Of a DNA stretch of 40,114 nucleotides, positions 1-7,397 are shown piece after piece. The stretch spans positions 1 to 40,114 of the forward strand of contig NZ_JADKMA010000050.1 of the NCBI RefSeq assembly GCF_017676365.1. The letters are read 5' to 3'. Within the stretch, counting starts at the first letter, position 1. Each line of letters starts with the position of its first letter. Under the pieces are notes generated by a model. It made no database searches. It saw only the letters and a program-made list of their open reading frames with translations, and had not been told where the DNA came from. This DNA comes from Streptomyces oryzae. Lineage in GTDB: Bacteria; Actinomycetota; Actinomycetes; Streptomycetales; Streptomycetaceae. Both the position numbers and the translations under genes were made by a program.

Positions 1-85
1 CCTTCCCGTCCCTCCGTCCCTGCCCCGACCGCACCGTCCCCGTCCCGTGACTCCGCCGACGCCCGCACCCGAGGAAGGTGACAGC

Positions 86-616
86 ATGCACCGGATCGAC
101 GCTCTGCTGCGCGAGTACGACCGCGCCCGCGCCTACACCGACGAACTGTGGAAGGACCTCACCCCGGACGAGGTCACCTGGCGCCCGCACGAGAACTCCA
201 GCGCCATCGGCTGGCACCTGGGCCACCAGGCCCACGTCGCCCACTTCATGGTCCGCAACCTCACCGCCGCCGAGCCCAGCCCGGACCCGGACCTCGACGC
301 ACTGATGGACTCGGCCAACCCCGAACAGTTCCGTGGCGCCCTCCCCACCGTCGAACGGCTCACCGCCTTCCGTGACACCGTCGCCGAGCGCGTTCACGCC
401 CGCATGCGCGCCATCGCCTCCGGGAACGTCACGGCACCGGAACAACTCACCATCGTCGCGGCCCACTTGCTCACCGCCCTCATCAACCACGAGTACCAGC
501 ACGATCAGTGGATCGGCGAGGTCCGCGCGGACGACCTGGGACACCCGCTCCCGCCGGACCCCGCCGGCTCCCACGTACGCCGCCTCGACGGCTACCTCGT
601 CATCGACTCCCTGTAG
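86..616 (+). CDS. DinB-fold family protein, possible metal-dependent enzyme
   Basis: The 176-residue product has the layout of the DinB/YfiT four-helix bundle. Three histidines sit where this fold binds a divalent metal: H47 in the WHLGHQ segment, and H135 and H139 in NHEYQHDQW near the C-terminus. The family includes bacillithiol and mycothiol-dependent transferases and many proteins of unknown reaction, so the substrate cannot be named. It has no signal peptide or membrane segment and should be cytosolic. I chose the ATG at 86 because GAGGAAGG lies directly upstream (71-78); an earlier in-frame start at 47 would add 13 Pro-rich residues without a ribosome site. It stands alone: the next material on the right is the remnant of a permease gene on the other strand, whose open frame runs into the 3' end of this gene. 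Family confident, function unknown. Confidence 0.8.
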   Translation: MHRIDALLREYDRARAYTDELWKDLTPDEVTWRPHENSSAIGWHLGHQAHVAHFMVRNLTAAEPSPDPDLDALMDSANPEQFRGALPTVERLTAFRDTVAERVHARMRAIASGNVTAPEQLTIVAAHLLTALINHEYQHDQWIGEVRADDLGHPLPPDPAGSHVRRLDGYLVIDSL

Positions 617-664
617 CCGGATCGGCGCCATCCACGTACCGGCTGCTTTTCCGGTCCGCCCTCT

Positions 665-910
665 CCTCTCGTTCCTGTCCGTCCGCGTGTGGAGTTTGGA
701 CGCGATGAAGACCACCAACACCCAGGCGCCGGAGACGAGCAGGGAAGTGCGCGTATCCGGCAGTACGCGATGCAGACCGTGACCGCGGCGATGAACAGCA
801 GGGCGAGGTAGTTGCCGTAGGGGTAGAACGGCTCTTGTAGCGGATCCGGTCCTCCCCGCCGTTCCGGATCCTGATCCTGCGGAATCGCAGATGGCTGACC
901 ACGATGGAGG
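665..910 (-). pseudogene. Amino-acid permease C-terminal remnant
   Basis: Read leftward, three frames joined end to end give the C-terminal tail of an APC-family amino-acid transporter: a segment VVSHLRFRR, then FYPYGNYLALLFIAAVTV, then TSLLVSGAWVLVVFIASKL, the last two being membrane helices. One base appears to be missing near 828-831 and another near 760-763, each in a short C run, so no continuous product can be made. The N-terminal 80-90 percent of the transporter is absent. The remnant lies directly behind the RidA remnant and the MalY-type lyase, suggesting a former lyase-RidA-permease operon. Substrate of the lost transporter cannot be read from the tail. Confidence 0.6.
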
Positions 911-911
911 C

Positions 912-1218
912 TCAGGCGCACACCAGCCCGGAGTCGGCTGTATAGGGAGGGGAGGGCCAGGGACGCGAAAGGCGCCGCTTCGCCTGGGCCAGGACGCCCG
1001 CCGCGCACCACCGTGCGGCCAGCTGTCCAGTGGCGACGTCCAGATCCTGGCCGAGCAGCCCGGTGGCGGTCAGCAATCCGTCCCGCAGCGGCAGCCGGCC
1101 CGAGGTGCGCGGCACATTGCCCGACCGCGTATAGGGCAGGTAGTTCGCGACGGACCGGGCCCGGTTCCGGCAACGGCACGCCGAGCTCCCGCAGGCGGGC
1201 CTCGACGGCGGAGGTCAT
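912..1218 (-). pseudogene. RidA/YjgF-family remnant, frameshifted and truncated
   Basis: From an ATG at 1218 the reading frame gives MTSAVEARLRELGVPLPEP, a typical start of actinobacterial RidA-like proteins. One extra base near 1152-1157 then shifts the frame; the continuation (YLPYTRSGNVPRTSGRLPL, then RDGLLTATGLLGQDLD and a CAAGVLAQAK segment) is the first half of the RidA fold. Recognisable similarity ends near 970 and the frame stops at 912; the second half with the usual catalytic arginine is gone and permease sequence follows. RidA enzymes hydrolyse reactive enamines and imines such as 2-aminoacrylate released by PLP lyases, which fits a position 17 bp behind a MalY-type lyase. This copy cannot be functional. 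Confidence 0.65.
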
Positions 1219-1234
1219 GTCGTGCCCCCCTGTT

Positions 1235-2548
1235 TCACAGACCCTCGACGGCGGCGACAAGCCGCCGGATCGCCTCGTCGACCGTGGCGCGCGGGCAGCC
1301 GAGATTGACGCGCATGTAGCCGTGTCCCTCCAGGCCGAACTTCTGTCCCTTGTCGAGCCACAGGCGCGCCGCCGTGAGCATGAACTTGTCAAGTGAGGGA
1401 GCATCCATACCCAGCCCCCGGCAGTCCATCCAGGCCAGGTAGAGGGAGTCGGCAGGCAGCACCCGCACCTTGGAGGTGGCGCCGTTGACCGCCTCCGCGA
1501 AGTGTGCATGGTTGCCACGCAGATAGCTGAGCAACTCTTCGAGCCAGGGCTCACCGTGGGTGTAGGCGGCCTCGGCCGCGACCATCCCCACCACGTTGAC
1601 CAGGGGGAATACATTGCGCTCGTACTGCCGGGCCAGTTCCTCACGCAGCCTGCGATTGGGGACGAAGGCGTTCGCGCACTGCAGCCCCGGGAGGTTGAAC
1701 GTCTTGCTCGGCGCGGTGCAGGTGATGCTGTTCTGCGCGAACTCCTCGCCGAGGGAGGCGAACGGGACGTGCTTCTTGGCCGGGTTGAGGACGAGGTCCT
1801 GGTGGATCTCGTCGGAGATGACCATTACGCCGTGCCGGGCGCAGATCTCGCCCATCGTCGCCAGCTCCTCCTCGGACCAGACGTTCCCGGTCGGGTTGTG
1901 GGGGTGGCTCAGGATGAACAGCTTGGTGTCCGGCCGGATGGCGGCTTCGAAGGTCCGGGCGTCGAACCGGTAGCCGTCCTCGGTACGTTCCAGGGGAGCG
2001 AGGGCAAGGTGCCGCCCGTTGAGCAGCACGTCGTTGTGGAAGTGCACGTACACGGGCGGCTGGATCAGGACCGAGTCGCCCGGCGCCGAGAACGCCTGCA
2101 CCGCGGTCTTGAGCGTGGTGATGATGCCGGCGGTCTGGAGCACCCACTCCGTGGATATCTCCCAGCCGAACCGCCGGGCCTGCCAGCCGGCCACGGCGTC
2201 GAGATAACTGTCGGTGGCACCTCCGGGATATCCGAAGACGCCATGATCCACAGCTTCGTGAAGGGCGTCGACCACGGCCTGCGGTGCCTTGAAGTCGGTG
2301 TCGGCGACCCACATCGGGAGCGGGTCGGCCGCGGCCTCGTCCGGAGCGAGGAGTTCCGCGGCCCAGGACCACTTCATGGAGTTCGAGCGCTTCCGGTCGA
2401 CGACCTCGTCGAAGACCGAATTCTGCGAACCGTCGGTGGAACCCGACTGGGCGGTGGCGTTCGTGGACTGGGCCGTGGTGGTCGTGTCGGTCGTGGACTG
2501 GCCCGTGGTGGTCGTGTCGGTCGTGGAGGAGAAGGTTTCGCTTGCCAT
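1235..2548 (-). CDS. MalY/PatB-type PLP aminotransferase, probable C-S lyase
   Basis: Fold type I PLP enzyme of 437 residues. Landmarks: FDEVVDRKRSNSMKW and PMWVADTDF at the N-terminus of the domain (residues 46-86), HNPTG (217-221), SDEIHQ with the cofactor-binding Asp (245-250), and the Schiff-base lysine K282 in CTAPSKTFN. These are the signatures of the MalY/PatB group, which mostly cleave cystathionine or cysteine S-conjugates to thiol, ammonia and pyruvate; transaminase activity is possible. The first 45 residues are a Ser/Thr/Gln-rich tail not found in typical family members of about 390 residues, and it is encoded by a tandem repeat. The ATG at 2548 has no good Shine-Dalgarno sequence; an internal start cannot be excluded. 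It is divergent from an AsnC/Lrp-type regulator 81 bp away, the usual control arrangement, and was once followed by ridA and a permease. Confidence 0.85.
   Translation of the reverse strand: MASETFSSTTDTTTTGQSTTDTTTTAQSTNATAQSGSTDGSQNSVFDEVVDRKRSNSMKWSWAAELLAPDEAAADPLPMWVADTDFKAPQAVVDALHEAVDHGVFGYPGGATDSYLDAVAGWQARRFGWEISTEWVLQTAGIITTLKTAVQAFSAPGDSVLIQPPVYVHFHNDVLLNGRHLALAPLERTEDGYRFDARTFEAAIRPDTKLFILSHPHNPTGNVWSEEELATMGEICARHGVMVISDEIHQDLVLNPAKKHVPFASLGEEFAQNSITCTAPSKTFNLPGLQCANAFVPNRRLREELARQYERNVFPLVNVVGMVAAEAAYTHGEPWLEELLSYLRGNHAHFAEAVNGATSKVRVLPADSLYLAWMDCRGLGMDAPSLDKFMLTAARLWLDKGQKFGLEGHGYMRVNLGCPRATVDEAIRRLVAAVEGL
2461..2520. repeat. Two 30-bp tandem repeats inside the lyase N-terminus
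   Basis: Positions 2461-2490 and 2491-2520 are identical except for one base near the tenth position after the start of each unit, and a partial third unit starts at 2521. In the lyase frame each unit encodes ten residues of the form STTDTTTTGQ / STTDTTTTAQ. The repeat explains the low-complexity tail of the enzyme and is a site where slippage could change its length in steps of ten residues. Confidence 0.8.
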
Positions 2549-2579
2549 GGCGCGATGCTAGCCATGATGCCCGGCGAAG

Positions 2580-2591
2580 AGTTCGCGAACT
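2580..2591. promoter_or_regulatory. Palindromic operator candidate between lyase and AsnC-type gene
   Basis: AGTTCGCGAACT is a perfect 12-bp palindrome in the 81-bp gap between the divergent starts at 2548 and 2630. Imperfect symmetry continues outward (CGGC on the left, GCCG on the right). AsnC/Lrp regulators commonly control a divergent neighbour through such sites; assignment to this regulator is inference. Confidence 0.4.
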
Positions 2592-2629
2592 TTGCCGAGG
2601 AGACAACCCTCAGAGCTAAAATCCGAGTC

Positions 2630-3124
2630 ATGGACGCCGTGGGCCGCAAAATTGTTGCCATTCTTCAGGCGGAGGGCCGGATCACCCTCACGGAGCTGGC
2701 CGACCGGGTCCGGCTCAGCGTGTCCCGGTGCCAGCGCCGCGTCCGGGAACTGGAGGCGGACGGCGCCATCCGCGGCTACAGCGCTCTCGTCGACGGCGCG
2801 ACCCTGGGATACGGGTTCGAGGTCCTGCTCTTCGCCACCCTGAGCCGCCCCGACGCGGTGGACGAGTTCGACGCCGCGCTCGCCGGCATCCCCGAAGTCA
2901 TCGAGGCCCAGCGGCTGTTCGGCGAACCGGACTACCTGATCCGCGTGGTCAGCGCCGACCTGCCGTCCTACCAGCATCTCTACGAAACCGTCCTCATCCG
3001 CCTCCCCGGCGTACGGAGCCTGAACTCGACCATCGTCATGAAACACGTGGTCAGCCCCCGCCCCTTCCCCACCCGACCACCACATGGGCTGTCCTCCAAG
3101 GGCCCAGCTGCCTCGGCGCCATGA
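2630..3124 (+). CDS. AsnC/Lrp-family transcriptional regulator
   Basis: A 164-residue protein beginning MDAVGRKIVAILQAEGRITL. Residues 1-60 form the AsnC-type helix-turn-helix (ITLTELADRVRLSVSRCQRR with a recognition helix, then GAIRGYSALVD), and residues 65-145 form the RAM/AsnC ligand-binding beta-alpha domain (LFGEPDYLIRVVSADLPSYQ, then LPGVRSLNSTIVMK). The C-terminal 20 residues are Pro/Ser-rich and variable. The start at 2630 is chosen because it gives the usual family N-terminus; longer in-frame extension runs through the divergent lyase gene and is not credible. Members of this family sense amino acids, and divergence from the MalY-type lyase suggests it controls that gene in response to cysteine, cystathionine or a related amino acid. 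The ligand is inference. Confidence 0.88.
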   Translation: MDAVGRKIVAILQAEGRITLTELADRVRLSVSRCQRRVRELEADGAIRGYSALVDGATLGYGFEVLLFATLSRPDAVDEFDAALAGIPEVIEAQRLFGEPDYLIRVVSADLPSYQHLYETVLIRLPGVRSLNSTIVMKHVVSPRPFPTRPPHGLSSKGPAASAP

Positions 3125-3194
3125 TCCGGGAGAGCCGGGACGGGCGCGGCAACACCACGTAATGGCACGCGTGTGGCACGGCCCCGGAAACGGT

Positions 3195-3236
3195 GAAGGG
3201 CCAGCTCGGCGGGTAACCCCGCTGAGCCGGCCCTTC
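3195..3236 (+). terminator. Strong hairpin terminator after the AsnC-type gene
   Basis: GAAGGGCC at 3195 pairs with GGCCCTTC ending at 3236, and CTCGGCGGG pairs with CCCCGCTGAG inside it, closing on a TAA loop. There is no T tract, as is common in Streptomyces. It lies 70 bp beyond the regulator stop codon. Confidence 0.65.
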
Positions 3237-3374
3237 GTGCTGTGCCCCCGGCAGGGCACGCCACAAATGGGAAACGGCAGATGCTGTATGGGTCCGGGGC
3301 CTCCGTCGTAGTTGAAGAGACCTACCAGGTTGCACGCCTTCGACTAGTCATGCCCACGGCCCAGAGTGGGCGTC

Positions 3375-3405
3375 GGGGCTTCAACTCGAAGGGAGTTGAA
3401 GCCCC
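3375..3405. repeat. Perfect 13-bp inverted repeat with 5-nt loop
   Basis: GGGGCTTCAACTC (3375-3387) is followed by GAAGG and by its exact reverse complement GAGTTGAAGCCCC (3393-3405). It lies in a stretch without genes, between the terminator at 3236 and the CRISPR relic at 3521. It could be a second terminator acting on transcripts of either strand or a trace of a mobile element; no T tract follows. The surrounding bases 3240-3370 and 3406-3515 show nothing else I can identify. Confidence 0.6.
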
Positions 3406-3520
3406 CGTATGCTCACCAGCGAAGAGACTGACTACCCGGTTCACGCCGCAGTCGGTGACCGTTCCAACTCACTCCCTTTGGTGGCTTGGAGAATCACACC
3501 CGGCCGTCCAGGTTGGTACC

Positions 3521-3678
3521 GGTACCCCTCGCAGGGGCGATGAGGACCAGCCTCTCCGAGGCGGCTAGGTAAAGCATGTGTCCATTGGTACCCCTCGCAG
3601 GGGCGATGAGGACACCGTGTCGAACGGGTGCGGCGCCTCGAACGCCGCGGTTGGTGCCCTCGCAGGGGCGATGAGGAC
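3521..3678 (-). CRISPR. Relic CRISPR array, three degenerate repeats, two spacers
   Basis: Three copies of a unit with the core CCCTCGCAGGGGCGATGAGG lie at 3521-3547, 3587-3613 and 3653-3678, an exact 66-bp period. The core forms a short stem (CCCCT/AGGGG). Read on the minus strand each unit begins GTCCTCATCGCCCC and ends near ACCAAC, resembling the about 30-nt repeats of actinobacterial type I-B or III arrays; a 30-nt repeat leaves spacers of about 36 nt. Repeat 1 carries a 6-bp duplication (GGTACCGGTACC), repeat 2 has one changed end base, and repeat 3 lacks two bases. Both spacers are unique in the window. No cas gene is present. In the minus orientation the leader would lie to the right of 3678, where insertion-sequence material begins, so the array probably lost its leader. 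Confidence 0.6.
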
Positions 3679-3775
3679 CGGCTTGCTCAGAAGCCGTAGC
3701 CCTATCGATCATGTGCGTGATGTGATCGAAAACCGGGGTTGGGGCGGGTGAACTTGGTTGTGACGTGCATGAAGG

Positions 3776-3834
3776 CAGGGCCTCCGGTGCAGCGCGAGGG
3801 TTGCTGAAGCCGTCACGTGCGCAAGGAGGCCCTG
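3776..3834 (+). repeat. Inverted repeat enclosing a GGAGG site, transposon footprint
   Basis: CAGGGCCTCC (3776-3785) and its exact reverse complement GGAGGCCCTG (3825-3834) flank 39 bp. The right arm contains a Shine-Dalgarno sequence 5 nt before a TTG codon of an open frame that runs into the transposase that follows. The stretch 3700-3939 has no other recognisable gene and may be the 5' part of an older insertion sequence. Confidence 0.5.
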
Positions 3835-3939
3835 TTGTCGCAGTTCTATGCGGTATCGCCGCTCGGGTTCAACTCGCCTGCTCTGTCGTGTGATTGCCTC
3901 GCGCACCGGTTCGGGAACGCGGCTAACCGTCCGAACAGG

Positions 3940-4777
3940 ATGCGTAGGTATCCGTCGGACATGACGGACGCGGAGTGGGCGGTGGTGCGCGACGCGCTGC
4001 CGGTCCCGGCGTGGCTGGAGGGCCGGGGCGGACAGCCCGAGGGCTACTGCCACCGGCAGATGCTGGACGCGATCTTCTATGTCACCGACAACGGGATCAA
4101 GTGGCGCGCGATGCCCGCCGACTTCCCCGCCTGGGACCCGGGTGTATGCCTACTTCCGCAGGTGGCGCGACCAGGGTCTGGTCCAGGAGTTCCACGACCG
4201 GCTGCGCGGCAAGGTCCGCCAGAGCGAGGGCCGGGACGCGGAGCCGACCGCGGCCGTCATCGACTCGCAGTCCGTCAAGGGCGCCGCATCGGTGCCCGCC
4301 GCGACGCGCGGCTACGACGGCGGGAAGGAGATCAACGGCAGGCGCCGGCACGTCATCACGCACACGCTCGGTCTGCTGCTGGTGGTGCTGGTGACCGCCG
4401 GGAACGTCACCGACCGGCAGGCCGCCCGGATCCTGCTGCCCCGGCTGCGGGAACGGTTTCGGAAGATCACGCTGGTGTGGGCGGACGGCGGCTATACCGG
4501 GCGCCTGATCACGTGGGCGGGGGAGAAACTCCGGCTCACGCTGGAGATCGTGAAACGCTCGGACGGCATGAAAGGGTTCGTGGTGCTCCCGAGACGGTGG
4601 GTGGTCGAGCGCACGCTGGGGTGGCTGATGCGATCGCGGCGCCTGGTGCGGGACTTCGAGACGCTGCCCGCCTCCAGCGAGGCGTTCATCTACTTCTCGC
4701 AGGCCATGCTCATGAGCCGCCGCCTGGCCCGCCGGACGCCGACGGCCGAGCGGTCGCAGTGGACGGTCGCGGCGTGA
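3940..4777 (+). pseudogene. IS5-family DDE transposase, frameshifted
   Basis: The ATG at 3940 opens MRRYPSDMTDAEWAVV, the standard start of an IS5-type transposase; the frame runs through GIKWRAMPADFPAWD to about 4137. An extra C in a CCC run at 4137-4139 breaks it; the next frame resumes RVYAYFRRWRDQGLV and continues to the stop at 4777. All catalytic elements are there: first Asp in AVIDSQSVKG, second in VWADGGYTG, Glu in WVVERTLGW. About 278 codons in total, normal for the family. As written the protein would stop early. IS5 relatives sometimes use programmed frameshifting, but that is normally -1 on an A-rich slippery site; here +1 at CCC is needed, so a mutation is more likely. Element ends were not found; its 3' end overlaps the gene on the other strand. 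Confidence 0.75.
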
Positions 4778-5243
4778 ACCGCCCGGTCGGCAACGCTTCC
4801 AGCCAGCCCCGCTGAGCCAGCCGCTTCGCCTTCGAGCGCACGCCCTCGACCTTCGCCGGCACCGCCTCAAGACCCAGCCGGACGGCCAGTTCCTTCGCCG
4901 AGATCCCTTCACCGCCGGCCGCCTCGTCGGCCACGAGCTCGACGATGTGCCCGTAGTCCACCGCGAGCACGTCCGTGCTCACCCCCTCGTGCCACGGCGG
5001 CACGACGGAGCCCGCGACCGGAGCCGTCTCCGCCTTCGCGGGCTCGGTGGCTGACTCCGGAACGTCGGGGGCGGGTGCGGCCAGGGCCTCGGCCAGCTCC
5101 GCCCTCGCGATCACCCGGCGTTCCAACACCGCTTCGGCCTCGGCGAGTTCGGCGAGAATCCGCTCGGATTCCTCCCGAAGCGCCTCCGCCCGCGCGCGGG
5201 CAGCCATCTCCCGTTCCTCCAGCAGACCCATCACCGACGTCAC
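4710..5243 (-). CDS. Hypothetical protein, coiled coil plus helix-turn-helix-like end
   Basis: Unknown protein of 177 residues. Residues about 5-50 are a charged Glu/Ala/Arg-rich helix (MGLLEEREMAARARAEALRE onward) likely to form a coiled coil. A Pro/Ala linker follows. The last structured part (about 88-145) contains EGISAKELAVRLGLEAVPAK and KAKRLAQRGWL, which reads like a winged-helix DNA-binding unit. I chose the GTG at 5243 because GGAGG lies six bases upstream; ATG at 5231 or the earlier frame start at 5261 are alternatives. The final 22 codons overlap the 3' end of the transposase, and the tail (PRPSTATARPSA...) looks like insertion-sequence DNA read through, so the true C-terminus was probably replaced by the insertion. 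A related winged-helix scrap occurs at 14280. Proteins of this type are, from memory, frequent beside Streptomyces insertion sequences; role unknown. Confidence 0.6.
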   Translation of the reverse strand: MTSVMGLLEEREMAARARAEALREESERILAELAEAEAVLERRVIARAELAEALAAPAPDVPESATEPAKAETAPVAGSVVPPWHEGVSTDVLAVDYGHIVELVADEAAGGEGISAKELAVRLGLEAVPAKVEGVRSKAKRLAQRGWLEALPTGRFTPRPSTATARPSASGGPGGGS

Positions 5244-5380
5244 CAGGCACCTCCGCGTCACTGAGTACGAACCGAACGTCCGAACCCTGCACCAGTAACG
5301 CCGAGACCATGCCTGACCAGCGGAAACTCAACGATCACATCCGGAAAGACAACGACTTCTGAACACACCCGCACAAACGA

Positions 5381-6565
5381 TCAATCAGACGCCGCCCGGA
5401 CAATTTCTCTGTGGCCCTGAGGGGTCGGCGCCGGAAGCTGGAGCGTGATGACGAGTCCGCCGGTCGGCCTGGGGTGTGCCTGGACGGTCCCCTCGTGGGC
5501 ATTCATGACAGCCCGTACGATCGACAGTCCGAGCCCAGCTCCCCTGGCGGAGCCGACCCGGTCGGCCCGCAGCCGGCGGAACGGCTCGAAGATCGACTCG
5601 GTCTGTTCTGGTGAGACCTCCGGGCCGGTGTTCTCGACCCGGAGATAGGTCCAGCCGGCGGACTCGTGCGTCCAGACCCAGATCTGTCCCTTCGCAACGT
5701 TGTACTTGACAGCGTTCTCGATCAGGTTGATCGCGCAGCGCTCGAGCAGCGTTGGGTCGCCGACGGCTCCTGCAGGGCGAAGGACCTGGTTGATCGTCAC
5801 GCCGGCCCGCCGGGCGGTCTCTGCGAGCTGGTCCACGGCGGACGACACCAGGGCTGACAGATCGACGCGGGACCGGTCCTGCAACTCGCGTTCCGACCTC
5901 GCCAGTAGGAGCAGGCCGTCGAGCAGCCGCTCGTGGCGGCTGATGGTGCTCAGCAGCTTCTGGCCGAGGGTCTTCATCACGTCGGGCACCCCGCCCGGCT
6001 TGGCCAGGGCCACATCGATCGTCGTGCGGTTGATCGTCAGCGGAGTGCGCAGTTCGTGCGAGGCGTTGGCAATGAACCGGCGCTGGGTGTTGAAGGCCCG
6101 GTTGAGCCGCTCAAGGAGGCCGTCGAACGTGTCTGCGAGTTCCTTGATCTCGTCGCGTGGCCCGGTCAGGCCGATCCGCTCGTGCAAGGTGCTCTCGGAC
6201 AGCCTTCGGGCGGTGGCGGTCATTTGCTGCAGGGGCCGCACCATCCACCCCGATACCAGGTAGCCGAGCAGCACCGACAGGACTGTCAAAGCCAGTAGCG
6301 TAAGCACCGCGCTTTGCACCGTCTGGTCCAGGATCGCCTGCTGCTGTTTGGCGATCTGTTCGGCCATGTCGTTCTGGGAGGTGATCCGTGTCGATCCAGG
6401 GATCTCCTCGGGGGACGGTTTGGTGACCAGTACCTTGAACTGCGTCCTCACGGCACGGGCGGTGACCGCGTAGGTGGCGGCCTCCAAGATGATGCCGGTG
6501 ACCAGAAAGAGCGCTCCGTAGACTACGGTGAGCCGGGTCCTCAGGCTCATATGCGTGCTCGTCAC
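5381..6565 (-). CDS. Sensor histidine kinase of a two-component system
   Basis: Membrane sensor kinase of 394 residues. A first membrane helix at about 9-35, a short extracytoplasmic loop (about 36-82) rich in Gln and Glu, a second helix at about 85-108, a HAMP linker (108-165), the phosphoacceptor H170 in ASHELRTPL, then the ATPase domain with N box CAINLIENAVKYN (N284), G box GAGLGLSIV and a short tail. The GTG at 6565 overlaps the TGA of the response regulator in GTGA, indicating translational coupling; ATG at 6550 is an alternative five codons later. The small sensor loop suggests a stimulus in or near the membrane rather than a large ligand. It should phosphorylate the regulator encoded just upstream. 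A MacAB-like exporter operon 3.7 kb away is a possible target, as such pairs often control them, but it is not adjacent. Confidence 0.9.
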   Translation of the reverse strand: MTSTHMSLRTRLTVVYGALFLVTGIILEAATYAVTARAVRTQFKVLVTKPSPEEIPGSTRITSQNDMAEQIAKQQQAILDQTVQSAVLTLLALTVLSVLLGYLVSGWMVRPLQQMTATARRLSESTLHERIGLTGPRDEIKELADTFDGLLERLNRAFNTQRRFIANASHELRTPLTINRTTIDVALAKPGGVPDVMKTLGQKLLSTISRHERLLDGLLLLARSERELQDRSRVDLSALVSSAVDQLAETARRAGVTINQVLRPAGAVGDPTLLERCAINLIENAVKYNVAKGQIWVWTHESAGWTYLRVENTGPEVSPEQTESIFEPFRRLRADRVGSARGAGLGLSIVRAVMNAHEGTVQAHPRPTGGLVITLQLPAPTPQGHREIVRAASD

Positions 6566-7215
6566 AGCCGGTATCCCACGCCGGTGATGGTCTCGATGAT
6601 TCGCGGTTCGCCCAGCTTCTTGCGCAGTGCCACCATGGCCACCCGCACCACATTGCTGAAGGGATCGATGTTCTCGTCCCACGCCCTGTCGAGAAGTTGC
6701 TCGACACTGACCACCCGTCCATCGGCCCGCATCAGCTCCTCCAGCAACGAGAACTCCTTCTTCCTGAGGACGACCGGCCGTCCGTCGCGCTCGACAGTGC
6801 GACGCTGCGGGTCGAGTCGGATGCCCGCGCGTTCCAGGATGGGTGGCAGCGGCGGCGCCGAGCGGCGGGCCAGTGCCCGGACCCGGGCTACCAGCTCGCC
6901 GAACAGGAACGGCTTGGCCAGGTAATCGTCGGCGCCGAGCGCGAGGCCGTCAATTTTCTCGGTCACGTCGTCGGCCGCCGTGAGCATGATGATCCGGCTG
7001 CTGCTGCGCTTCGCCACAAGCTGACGGCACACCTCGTCGCCGTGCACCTCGGGCAGGTCGCGATCCAGGATGATCACGTCGTAGTCCGTGTAGCTGGTGC
7101 GGTACAGGGCCTCCGCTCCGTCGTAGACGCTGTCTACGGCAATGGCCTGGTCCCGCAGCCCCTCGGTGATGGTCTCCGCGAGGATTTCCTCGTCCTCGAC
7201 GACAAGCACGCGCAT
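6562..7215 (-). CDS. OmpR/PhoP-family response regulator
   Basis: A 217-residue regulator with an N-terminal receiver domain (1-115) and a C-terminal OmpR-type winged helix (about 125-217). Receiver landmarks are the acidic pocket E7-D8-E9, the phosphoacceptor D51 in VIILDRDLP, T80 region MLTAAD and the lysine of GADDYLAKPF. The DNA-binding part has LRKKEFSLLEELMRADGRVV and VRVAMVALRKKLG, ending ITGVGYRL, the canonical end. It is first in a two-gene operon with the sensor kinase (4-bp overlap). It is divergent from the MerR/TipAS gene with a 259-bp gap, so the gap may contain sites for both regulators. Confidence 0.93.
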   Translation of the reverse strand: MRVLVVEDEEILAETITEGLRDQAIAVDSVYDGAEALYRTSYTDYDVIILDRDLPEVHGDEVCRQLVAKRSSSRIIMLTAADDVTEKIDGLALGADDYLAKPFLFGELVARVRALARRSAPPLPPILERAGIRLDPQRRTVERDGRPVVLRKKEFSLLEELMRADGRVVSVEQLLDRAWDENIDPFSNVVRVAMVALRKKLGEPRIIETITGVGYRL

Positions 7216-7397
7216 GTCTCTCCCCAGGTCACTGTTCCGAGCTCATGGTCGCCCAAAGGAGATTAAGTTCCAATAAGAGCGCCAGGCAGTAGGTGGTTCG
7301 TGGCGGACCTGCCGGTGATCGTCTGGTGTGTGTGAGCGGCGGGTACGTCGACGGATTCGGTTACTGAACGTAATGGGTAAGGGTGTGTCCGGTCGGC

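Noticed and set aside
617..645. Terminator after the DinB-fold gene
   Set aside because: Only six pairs (AGCCGG/CCGGCT) with a long loop; too weak.
592..1644. Long minus-strand open frame of 350 codons
   Set aside because: It runs antisense-of-frame through the MalY lyase and strings together unrelated frames of the RidA and permease remnants; only short parts resemble proteins.
1502..2629. N-terminal extension of the AsnC-type regulator to 540 codons
   Set aside because: The added part is antisense to the lyase; the regulator has a normal start at 2630.
3494..3712. Small minus-strand frame with repeated LIAPARGT
   Set aside because: The repeated peptide is only the translation of the CRISPR repeats.
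4131..4145. Programmed frameshift in the first IS5-type transposase
   Set aside because: A +1 shift at CCC lacks the A-rich slippery site normally used; other transposase remnants in the window carry similar random shifts, so mutation is simpler.
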